From the NCBI RefSeq assembly GCF_001653565.1, contig NZ_LYPB01000048.1, positions 173,907 to 237,906 on the forward strand: a stretch of 64,000 bases of DNA, read 5' to 3'. The notes under the pieces are model-generated. The model saw nothing but the letters and a program-made list of their open reading frames with translations, had not been told where the DNA came from and did no database searches. The position numbers and the translations under genes were made by a program. Source of the DNA: Paenibacillus oryzisoli. GTDB taxonomy: Bacteria > Bacillota > Bacilli > Paenibacillales > NBRC-103111. Within the stretch, counting starts at the first letter, position 1, and every line of letters begins with the position of its first letter. Shown here piece after piece: positions 56,839 through 64,000 of the stretch.

Positions 56839-58155
56839 TTATTCGGATACAGTATTCACAAAATTCTGAATACTCTCCAAAGCGCGATTAGCAAGCTGTT
56901 CATATTTCTCTTTTTTGTTTCGAATACGCTCTGGTAATGCCGGAAGCAATCCGAAATTTGCATTCATCGGTTGAAAATGCTTTGACTCTGCTGCTGTAAT
57001 ATACTGCGCCATACTCCCTAACGTCGTTTCCGCAGGCAAGACTACACAATCTTGGCCTTTCGCCATTCGACCTGCATTTAATCCAGCAATTAAGCCAGAG
57101 GCAGCTGATTCGACATACCCTTCAACACCCGTCATTTGACCTGCAAAGAATAGACTCTCACGGTGCTTGTATTGATAAGTAGGTTCTAACAGCTTAGGGG
57201 AATTGATGAACGTATTGCGATGCATAACGCCATATCGAACAAATTCTGCCTGCTCTAGACCAGGGATTAACTGAAGCACACGTTTTTGCTCTCCCCATTT
57301 CAAATGCGTTTGGAATCCTACTAAGTTGTATAGGGTACCTGCTGCATTATCTTGTCGAAGCTGCACAACGGCGTGTGGCATTTTACCTGTGTGCGGATTA
57401 ATCAAGCCAACAGGCTTCATGGGTCCGAATAACACGGTTTGTTTACCACGTTTCGCCATCACTTCTAGTGGCATACAGCCTTCGAAGTAAATTTCTTTCT
57501 CAAATTCCTTTAATTCTGCGACTTCCGCAGTAATAAGAGCCTCATAGAACACGTTAAACTCTTCTTCTGTCATCGGACAATTCAGGTAGGCTGCTTCCCC
57601 TTTATCATAGCGAGAAGCCAAGTATACCTTATTCATATCTATTGAATCTTTCTCAACGATAGGTGCAGCTGCATCATAAAAGTACAAGTACTCCTCACCC
57701 ATAAGTGCTTTGAGTTCAGCAGCTAAATCAGGAGATGTCAGTGGTCCCGTAGCAACGACTGTGATTCCCTCAGGGAGTGCTTGAAGCTCTTCGTTACGAA
57801 CCTCTATCAATGGGTGGTTACGTAATGTGTTAGTTACTGCTTGAGAGAAACCATCTCGGTCGACCGCTAGAGCACCTCCAGCAGGCACGGCATGCTCGTC
57901 AGCACAAGCAAGAATGAGAGAGTCCATTCGTCTCATCTCTTCTTTGAGAACCCCAACAGCATTCGTTAGACCATTAGAGCGCAGTGAGTTGCTGCACACA
58001 AGTTCAGCGAACTGATCTGTAATGTGTGCAGGTGTTTTCCTTACGTTGCGCATTTCATATAAAGTAACAGGCACGCCTTGACGGGCAATTTGCCATGCGG
58101 CTTCACTGCCTGCCAATCCTGCGCCGATGACTGTTACTCTTTGGTTTTCTGGCAA
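56839..58155 (-). CDS. trmFO: tRNA (m5U54) [17 protein letters not shown], folate-dependent TrmFO
   Basis: TrmFO makes m5U54 in tRNA using methylene-THF and FADH2. The 438-residue protein has the FAD site [16 protein letters not shown] near residue 10, then [21 protein letters not shown], and [17 protein letters not shown] near 345. It was formerly called gid. The start is TTG, with AGAGGTG 7 bases upstream. It follows topA by 12 bp. Confidence 0.97.
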   Translation of the reverse strand: MPENQRVTVIGAGLAGSEAAWQIARQGVPVTLYEMRNVRKTPAHITDQFAELVCSNSLRSNGLTNAVGVLKEEMRRMDSLILACADEHAVPAGGALAVDRDGFSQAVTNTLRNHPLIEVRNEELQALPEGITVVATGPLTSPDLAAELKALMGEEYLYFYDAAAPIVEKDSIDMNKVYLASRYDKGEAAYLNCPMTEEEFNVFYEALITAEVAELKEFEKEIYFEGCMPLEVMAKRGKQTVLFGPMKPVGLINPHTGKMPHAVVQLRQDNAAGTLYNLVGFQTHLKWGEQKRVLQLIPGLEQAEFVRYGVMHRNTFINSPKLLEPTYQYKHRESLFFAGQMTGVEGYVESAASGLIAGLNAGRMAKGQDCVVLPAETTLGSMAQYITAAESKHFQPMNANFGLLPALPERIRNKKEKYEQLANRALESIQNFVNTVSE

Positions 58156-58167
58156 AATCAGACACCT

Positions 58168-60276
58168 CTAATCTTTCATATCATCTGTGTGATCGGATTC
58201 GTCAACTGCTTCTTCCTTGTGATCACATTGTGTACATTGAATCATAACCCCGTTTTTGCTTCGCTTCTCAATCATTAAAGAGCTGCAAGCTGGACATGGT
58301 CGATGGACCGGCTTATCCCAGGAAACGAAGTCACAAGTTGGATATTGATCGCAACCGTAGAATACACGCCCCTTCTTGCTTCTACGCTCTACAATTTTAC
58401 CAGCGTGACAAGTTGGACATGTCACGCCGATGTCCTTAATAATTGGCTTCGTATTTCGGCAGTCTGGGAAACCAGAGCATGCTAGAAATTTACCGAAGCG
58501 TCCCATTTTATATACAAGATGCTTTCCGCATTTCTCGCATATTTCATCAGAAACTTCATCTTGAATTTCAATTTCTTTCATTTCTTCTTCTGCAAACTCT
58601 AGTCGTTTCTCAAACGACGTATAGAAGGTATCCAGTACGCGGACCCAATCCTCTTTCCCTTCCTCAACAAAATCCAACTCTTCTTCCATATGAGCAGTGA
58701 ACTCAATATCTAGAATTTCCGGGAAAAACTCTTGCATAAGTTGGATTACGAGCTCACCCAGCTCTGTCGGTACGAATTTCTTCTCTTCGATCGCCACATA
58801 GCCACGCTTCTGTATCGTTTCTAGCGTAGGTGCGTAAGTACTTGGTCGCCCAATACCCATTTCCTCAAGCGCACGTACTAAACGGGCCTCTGTATACCTT
58901 GGAGGTGGTTGTGTAAAGTGCTGCTTCGGTTCTACGCTTTGCTTCTGTAACGAATCGCCTTTCGACAGCGGGGGTAATAGTTTATCTTCTTCTGTCGTCC
59001 CGTCATCATTGCTTTCTACATATACTTTCATGAACCCAGCAAATTTCATTTTGGATCCATTCGCTCTAAATATGGTTTCTCCTGCGTTTAAATCAATCGT
59101 CATCGTATCCAATATCGCGGATGCCATTTGGCTTGCAACAAAGCGATCCCATACCAGCTTGTACAATCGGAATTGATCTTTACTCAAGAACGCTTTCATT
59201 TGATCGGGTTCACGAAGGACAGAAGTTGGCCGAATCCCTTCATGTGCATCTTGGGCATTTGCATTTTTCTTCAGATACTGACGAGGCGTTTCCGGATAAA
59301 AAGCAGGTCCGTATTTCGCTATAATAAATTCTTTGGCTTCTTCTTGGGCAACCGGAGAAATTCGCGTAGAATCCGTACGCATGTAGGTAATTAAACCGAC
59401 AGTGCCCTCTTTACCCAAATCAATACCTTCATATAACTGCTGCGCCACAGACATCGTTTTGGAAGCACGGAAGTTTAGTTTGCGCGCCGCTTCTTGTTGC
59501 ATTGAGCTTGTAATAAACGGGGGGGAAGGGTTGCGCCCACGTTCTTTTTCTTTCACTTCTTTCACAACAAACGCTTCATTACCCATAGCAGCAAGGATCA
59601 AATCGACATCGTCTTGTGAGTGAAGTTCTTTTTTCTCACCGTTATGACTATGGTATTTAGCCTCAAATACGGTTTTACCTGCATCAAGAACTGCTGTAAT
59701 TGACCAGTACTCTTCTGGCTCAAACGCCTTAATCTCATTCTCACGGTCTTGAATTAACTTAACCGCTACCGATTGTACACGACCAGCTGAAAGTCCTTTC
59801 TTCACTTTTTTCCAAAGTAAAGGACTGATTTTGTAGCCAACAAGTCGATCCAAAATCCGACGTGCTTGCTGAGCGTTGACTAAATCTTGATTGATGCGTC
59901 TAGGTGTTTTAAAGGCATCCTTTACAGCATCCTTCGTAATTTCATTAAATACAACACGACAAAGTTCTTCTGGACCCACATCAAGATAATGAGCCAAATG
60001 CCAAGCAATCGCTTCACCTTCGCGATCCGGATCCGCCGCTAGATATATTTTTTTCACTTTTTTACTTGCGTCTTTGAGTTCTTTAAGGATAGAACCCTTT
60101 CCACGAATCGTTATGTATTTAGGCTCAAAGTTACGATCGACTTCTACGCCAATTTGGCTTTTCGGAAGGTCGCGAATATGACCCATCGATGCTTTTACGA
60201 TGAACTTACTGCCTAGATATTTGCCGATGGTTTTGGCTTTAGCTGGTGACTCAACAATGACTAACGAATCTGCCAT
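58168..60276 (-). CDS. topA: DNA topoisomerase I
   Basis: TopA relaxes negative supercoils. The 702-residue protein has an N-terminal Toprim domain ([18 protein letters not shown], then [17 protein letters not shown]), a catalytic Tyr in [14 protein letters not shown] near 300, and three C-terminal zinc-ribbon cysteine clusters ([22 protein letters not shown]) before an acidic tail. ATG at 60276 has GGGGAGGAAGG upstream; a longer frame exists but includes that site. Confidence 0.98.
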   Translation of the reverse strand: MADSLVIVESPAKAKTIGKYLGSKFIVKASMGHIRDLPKSQIGVEVDRNFEPKYITIRGKGSILKELKDASKKVKKIYLAADPDREGEAIAWHLAHYLDVGPEELCRVVFNEITKDAVKDAFKTPRRINQDLVNAQQARRILDRLVGYKISPLLWKKVKKGLSAGRVQSVAVKLIQDRENEIKAFEPEEYWSITAVLDAGKTVFEAKYHSHNGEKKELHSQDDVDLILAAMGNEAFVVKEVKEKERGRNPSPPFITSSMQQEAARKLNFRASKTMSVAQQLYEGIDLGKEGTVGLITYMRTDSTRISPVAQEEAKEFIIAKYGPAFYPETPRQYLKKNANAQDAHEGIRPTSVLREPDQMKAFLSKDQFRLYKLVWDRFVASQMASAILDTMTIDLNAGETIFRANGSKMKFAGFMKVYVESNDDGTTEEDKLLPPLSKGDSLQKQSVEPKQHFTQPPPRYTEARLVRALEEMGIGRPSTYAPTLETIQKRGYVAIEEKKFVPTELGELVIQLMQEFFPEILDIEFTAHMEEELDFVEEGKEDWVRVLDTFYTSFEKRLEFAEEEMKEIEIQDEVSDEICEKCGKHLVYKMGRFGKFLACSGFPDCRNTKPIIKDIGVTCPTCHAGKIVERRSKKGRVFYGCDQYPTCDFVSWDKPVHRPCPACSSLMIEKRSKNGVMIQCTQCDHKEEAVDESDHTDDMKD

Positions 60277-60346
60277 GGTTCGTCCTTCCTCCCCTCTTGG
60301 TTTCAAGGTAAGTTTATTTGGCGAGAAGCAAAACTTCGTGATTAGC

Positions 60347-61438
60347 CTATGCTCGAATGTATGTTGAACCCGGAAGCTGTTTAATCGCCTTTTTCAATAG
60401 TAAAGATAACAGAACTCCATGCAAATGTCCAAACGTAAATTGGGTTTCTTCTAATAAAGTGTCAATTGATACTGGGTCATCTGATAGCTTTCGTACAATT
60501 TCGACCTCATCTTCCGTGAAAATGAAAGTCGTTTTTTGCTGAAAAGCAAGCTTCATTTCATCTACATTTACAATGTGTTTATATTCTTCGACAATTTCTT
60601 GAGCAGTGGTGACTAATTTCGCACCATCCTTCAAAAGCTTATGTACACCACTACTTTGTCGTGAGTTAATTGGACCTGGAACCGCGAACACATCCCGTGA
60701 AGAATCTAATGCACACTCAACCGTGATTAATGAGCCACTATCCTCTGCTGCTTCTACTACTGTAACACCCAATGATAATCCAGCGATAATTCGATTCCTC
60801 TGCGGAAACATGCCTGGTCTCATCCCTGTTCCTATTGGATATTCAGAAACAATCACGCCTTCTTGCTCTATGTTGCGAAATAACAGCGCATTCTCTCGCG
60901 GATAGATCGTATTGATCGCGCACCCAAGAACGGCCACTGTTTTCGCTTTTCCTTGCAGTGCTCCAATATGTGCCTTGCTGTCTATTCCTCTTGCTAACCC
61001 GCTTACAATCCCAAATCCTGCTCGCGAAAGTGATGCTGCCCATTCCTCAGCAATTTTCTTCCCATACAGGGTCGGGGTCCGTGTTCCCACGATACCAAGT
61101 AAGCGTCCATGCAAGAGAGAAGGATCTCCTTTTACATACAGCACCCATGGCGGTTGAGCAATTTCTTGCAGGATTGACGGATAATCCTCATCAAATCGTG
61201 TCATGATTCGAATGGACTGACTTCTATATTGGTGTATCTTTTGTTCAATAAACGCAGGCGTCAATCGTGTCGCAATTGTTTCTGCTACGGTTCTCCGAAT
61301 TCCACATGAAGCGATTTCCCCTGCCCTCTTCCCGATCAAAACATAAAGTTCAGGGAAACAACCCAAGAGCTGGTGAATCGTTTTCCATCCAACTCCCTCT
61401 AGCTCATGTAAGCCAATTAAACAACGACGATTATCCAT
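60347..61438 (-). CDS. dprA: DNA-processing protein DprA (Smf)
   Basis: DprA loads RecA on incoming single-stranded DNA in natural transformation. The 363-residue protein has a small N-terminal helical domain ([15 protein letters not shown]), a Rossmann-like core with [34 protein letters not shown] and [13 protein letters not shown], and a C-terminal winged helix. ATG at 61438 is used, with GGAAGGAG upstream though somewhat far (about 11 bases). The frame runs on upstream without family support. Confidence 0.96.
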   Translation of the reverse strand: MDNRRCLIGLHELEGVGWKTIHQLLGCFPELYVLIGKRAGEIASCGIRRTVAETIATRLTPAFIEQKIHQYRSQSIRIMTRFDEDYPSILQEIAQPPWVLYVKGDPSLLHGRLLGIVGTRTPTLYGKKIAEEWAASLSRAGFGIVSGLARGIDSKAHIGALQGKAKTVAVLGCAINTIYPRENALLFRNIEQEGVIVSEYPIGTGMRPGMFPQRNRIIAGLSLGVTVVEAAEDSGSLITVECALDSSRDVFAVPGPINSRQSSGVHKLLKDGAKLVTTAQEIVEEYKHIVNVDEMKLAFQQKTTFIFTEDEVEIVRKLSDDPVSIDTLLEETQFTFGHLHGVLLSLLLKKAIKQLPGSTYIRA

Positions 61439-61487
61439 TAGTATATACACTCCTTCCAAGAATGACAAATCTATGCATCTAGCTGAA

Positions 61488-61531
61488 AATAAAAAAACCT
61501 CCCAAATCCCAAATAAGGGAAATGGAAGGTT
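61488..61531 (-). terminator. sucCD terminator
   Basis: A long stem AACCTTCCATTTCCC/GGGATTTGGGAGGTT with a short loop, then TTTTTTTATTTT in the RNA. It lies 22 bases after the sucD stop. Confidence 0.9.
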
Positions 61532-61553
61532 GCTTACCTTCGTGAAACGAAGC

Positions 61554-62486
61554 TTATTTTTTTGTGATAACTTTATCAAGCATACCTTTTTCTTCAAGTA
61601 CGCTAACAAGAGTTGATCCCATTTCGGATGGTGTAGCCGCTACGCGAATACCACATCTTTCCATCGTTGCAACTTTCTCAGCAGCTGTACCTTTACCACC
61701 AGAAATAATGGCACCAGCATGGCCCATACGTTTTCCTGGAGGCGCTGTTTTACCGCCGATGAAGCCAACGACTGGTTTCGTCATGTTAGCCGCAACCCAC
61801 TCCGCTGCTTCTTCTTCAGCCGTACCACCGATTTCACCAATCATGATGACCGCGTACGTATCTGGATCTTCGTTAAAACGTTTGAGGATGTCGATGAACT
61901 CGGATCCTTTAACTGGATCTCCACCGATACCAACTGCGGAGGATTGTCCAATTCCGCGCGTTGTCAATTGATGAACAGCCTCGTAAGTCAATGTTCCAGA
62001 ACGTGAAACAACACCTACGTGACCTGGTGTGTGGATGTATCCTGGCATAATACCGATTTTGCACTCGCCTGGTGTAATAACGCCAGGGCAGTTAGGTCCG
62101 ATAAGAACAGTATTTTTACCTTCTAGGTAACGCTTAACGCGTACCATGTCAAGCACAGGAATACCTTCTGTGATACAGATAACCAATTCAAGCTCAGCTT
62201 CAATCGCTTCGATGATGGATTCTGCAGCAAATGCAGGAGGTACATAGATAACGGATGCTGTAGCACCTGTTACTTTTTTCGCTTCTACAACCGTGTTGAA
62301 AACAGGCAACTTAACAAGCTCACCATTCTCCAACGTGATATCTACAGTAGTGCCGCCTTTACCAGGAGTTACGCCACCCACCATTTGCGTGCCGTAGTCC
62401 AGACCGCCTTTGGTATGAAACAAACCCGTAGCGCCGGTAATCCCTTGAGTAATGACTTTTGTATGTTTATTGACCAAAATACTCAT
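61554..62486 (-). CDS. sucD: succinyl-CoA synthetase alpha subunit
   Basis: SucD carries the CoA site and phospho-His of the enzyme that makes succinate and NTP from succinyl-CoA. The 310-residue protein has [19 protein letters not shown] near 14, [21 protein letters not shown] near 133, [14 protein letters not shown] near 160, and the phospho-His in [13 protein letters not shown] near 256. It follows sucC by 48 bp and precedes a strong terminator. Confidence 0.98.
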   Translation of the reverse strand: MSILVNKHTKVITQGITGATGLFHTKGGLDYGTQMVGGVTPGKGGTTVDITLENGELVKLPVFNTVVEAKKVTGATASVIYVPPAFAAESIIEAIEAELELVICITEGIPVLDMVRVKRYLEGKNTVLIGPNCPGVITPGECKIGIMPGYIHTPGHVGVVSRSGTLTYEAVHQLTTRGIGQSSAVGIGGDPVKGSEFIDILKRFNEDPDTYAVIMIGEIGGTAEEEAAEWVAANMTKPVVGFIGGKTAPPGKRMGHAGAIISGGKGTAAEKVATMERCGIRVAATPSEMGSTLVSVLEEKGMLDKVITKK

Positions 62487-62534
62487 GATCGATTGTTCAC
62501 ATCCCTTATCTATTTTTCAAACCGTTCAGGTTTT

Positions 62535-63695
62535 TTATTTAACAAGTGCAACGATTTTTTGCGCGCCGTCAGCCATGGAGTCAGCAGCAACAATGTTCAA
62601 GCCGGATTCGTTAAGCAGCTTTTTACCAAGCTCAACGTTCGTACCTTCAAGACGTACAACAAGCGGACGGGAAAGCCCAAGCTCTCTAGCCGCAGCGATA
62701 ACGCCCTCAGCGATAACGTCACAACGCATGATACCTCCGAAAATGTTCACGAAAATCCCTTTAACTTGCTCGTCGGAAAGGATGATTTTGAAAGCTTCTG
62801 TAACTTTCTCTTTCGTCGCACCGCCCCCTACGTCTAGGAAGTTAGCAGGGTCTCCGCCGTAGTGCTTGATAATGTCCATAGTGGCCATAGCAAGTCCAGC
62901 GCCGTTAACCATACAACCGATGTTGCCATCAAGTGCGATGTAGCTAAGGTCATATTTGGAAGCTTCGATTTCTTTTGCATCTTCTTCTTCAAGGTCACGA
63001 AGATCAACGATGTCTTTGTGACGGAAAAGAGCGTTAGAATCAAAGTTTAATTTCGCATCAAGAGCCATAACGTCGCCAGAACCCGTTACAACCAATGGGT
63101 TGATTTCAGCAATGGAAGCGTCTTTCTCAACGAATGCTTTGTAAAGAGCAAGCATGAACTTAACTGCTTTGTTTACAAGCTCATTTGGGATGTTAATTGC
63201 ATAAGCAAGTCTACGTGCTTGGAAAGATTGAAGACCGATTGCAGGATCTACCACTTCTTTGAAAATTTTCTCAGGAGAATGTTCAGCTACTTCTTCAATT
63301 TCCGTGCCGCCTTCTTCGGAAGCCATCAAAACGACGCTGCCTGTAGCACGGTCAACAACTACACCTACGTAATATTCTTTTTTAATGTCACAGCCCTCTT
63401 CGATCAAAAGGCGTTTTACTTCTTTACCTTCTGGACCTGTTTGGTGAGTGACGAGTACTTTACCTAGAATTTCGCTAGCATATGTACGCACTTCATCGAG
63501 GTTTTTGGCTACCTTAACGCCGCCTGCTTTACCGCGACCACCGGCATGAATTTGCGCCTTAACAACGACAACAGATGTTCCAAGTTCTTTTGCTGCTTCA
63601 ACTGCCTCATCAACAGTAAATGCAACCTTTCCGTTAGGAACGCTGACTCCGTACTGTCTCAGGACTTCTTTGCCTTGATACTCATGGATATTCAT
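62535..63695 (-). CDS. sucC: succinyl-CoA synthetase beta subunit
   Basis: SucC carries the nucleotide-binding ATP-grasp site. The 386-residue protein has [17 protein letters not shown] at the start, [18 protein letters not shown] near 43, and [15 protein letters not shown] near 274, followed by the C-terminal [19 protein letters not shown]. The ATG has AGGAGG upstream. It is first in sucCD, after a long non-coding stretch. Confidence 0.98.
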   Translation of the reverse strand: MNIHEYQGKEVLRQYGVSVPNGKVAFTVDEAVEAAKELGTSVVVVKAQIHAGGRGKAGGVKVAKNLDEVRTYASEILGKVLVTHQTGPEGKEVKRLLIEEGCDIKKEYYVGVVVDRATGSVVLMASEEGGTEIEEVAEHSPEKIFKEVVDPAIGLQSFQARRLAYAINIPNELVNKAVKFMLALYKAFVEKDASIAEINPLVVTGSGDVMALDAKLNFDSNALFRHKDIVDLRDLEEEDAKEIEASKYDLSYIALDGNIGCMVNGAGLAMATMDIIKHYGGDPANFLDVGGGATKEKVTEAFKIILSDEQVKGIFVNIFGGIMRCDVIAEGVIAAARELGLSRPLVVRLEGTNVELGKKLLNESGLNIVAADSMADGAQKIVALVK

Positions 63696-63829
63696 TTCCT
63701 AAATCCTCCTATCAGTATGGACTTTCTATACGTGCTATACAGGGAAAAGTGTAATTTCCAATTGACGTTGTGCACGAGAAACGATCTTGCTACCGGAATT
63801 AGTATCACACTTCTTCGCAAGCCCTAACC

Positions 63830-63860
63830 ATTGTATCACATTATTTTCGACAGTTTCTTT
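63830..63860 (-). promoter_or_regulatory. possible sucC promoter
   Basis: On the minus strand TACAAT at 63830-63835 is a good -10. The -35 is poor (AAACTG/GAAACT-like in an A-rich stretch, 15-16 bases away). About 130 bases of leader would separate it from sucC, with no clear structure. Confidence 0.35.
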
Positions 63861-64000
63861 ATTTTTTTCGTGAATCCATTCAAATTTATCTTTCACACTG
63901 AAAAAATTTAACTATCACGTCTAGAGTAAAGGGCTGAAATATTTCAGCCCCTCCTCATCAAACCGTACGTCAGACTGTCTAACAACTGATTTCTGAGCAC
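63861..64000 (-). other. non-coding right edge with palindrome, possible group II intron tail
   Basis: A perfect 20-base palindrome GGGCTGAAAT/ATTTCAGCCC lies at 63931-63950. On the minus strand it is preceded by GTACGGTTTGATGAGGAG and followed by CCTTTACTCTAG. That order resembles domain V end, domain VI and 3' end of some Firmicute group II introns. The classical domain V 5' half is not visible, so this may be a fragment or a coincidence. Confidence 0.35.

Noticed and set aside
61439..61609. An N-terminal extension of DprA of 57 residues
   Set aside because: It would run through the sucCD terminator and into sucD, and the extension does not resemble DprA.
62385..62862. Plus-strand frames of about 136-150 codons across sucD and sucC
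   Set aside because: They lie opposite two conserved genes and their gap, and the products are low-complexity and Phe/Ser rich.

Overview
The window is a chromosomal stretch from a motile, low-to-mid-GC, endospore-former-type Firmicute. Gene order follows the Bacillus subtilis sucCD-topA-codY-fla/che-rpsB-dxr-polC-nusA-infB-rpsO block almost gene for gene. Several details point to the Paenibacillus group rather than Bacillus itself: an archaeal/eukaryote-type ProRS in the proS slot, a FapA-family protein inside fla/che, extra small fla/che genes, and no codV/xerC between trmFO and hslV. The genus is an inference; no rRNA marker is present. I recognise 64 protein genes, all on the minus strand, so biology reads from high to low coordinates. 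I see no tRNA, rRNA, CRISPR array, transposase or prophage.

Right end (64000 to about 53700): a short non-coding edge carrying a perfect palindrome that may be the tail of a group II intron; sucC-sucD with a strong terminator; dprA, topA, trmFO; hslV-hslU-codY, ended by a strong terminator. This is the TCA cycle, DNA uptake and topology, tRNA methylation, proteolysis and nutrient-sensing section.

Middle (53555 to 22513): a 31-kb flagellar and chemotaxis operon. It runs flgB flgC fliE fliF fliG fliH fliI fliJ, a MotE/YlxF-like gene, fliK flgD, a small TIGR02530-like gene, flgE flbD fliL fliM fliY cheY fliO/Z fliP fliQ fliR flhB flhA flhF flhG cheB cheA cheW cheC cheD, a membrane protein, sigD, fapA, an unknown 106-residue gene, a swrB-like gene and a degenerate MltG-like gene. 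Many junctions are 1-11 bp overlaps, which suggests translational coupling. A terminator at 22513-22545 closes it.

Left end (22460 to 1): translation, envelope and replication genes. rpsB has its own strong promoter and a structured leader. Then come tsf, pyrH, frr, uppS, cdsA, dxr, rseP, proS, polC; then the rimP-nusA-rnpM-ylxQ-infB-rbfA-nrnA-truB-ribF operon behind a promoter and a hairpin leader; and finally rpsO with its own promoter, leader and terminator. Several hairpins sit between genes here (after frr, tsf, rpsB, dxr, proS), so expression is probably tuned by partial termination.

The items most worth a second look are the rimP-nusA leader hairpin (probable NusA autoregulation), a short repeated element found next to polC, rseP and cheW, the little-known genes at the end of fla/che, the ProRS replacement, the missing xerC, and the possible group II intron remnant at the right edge.
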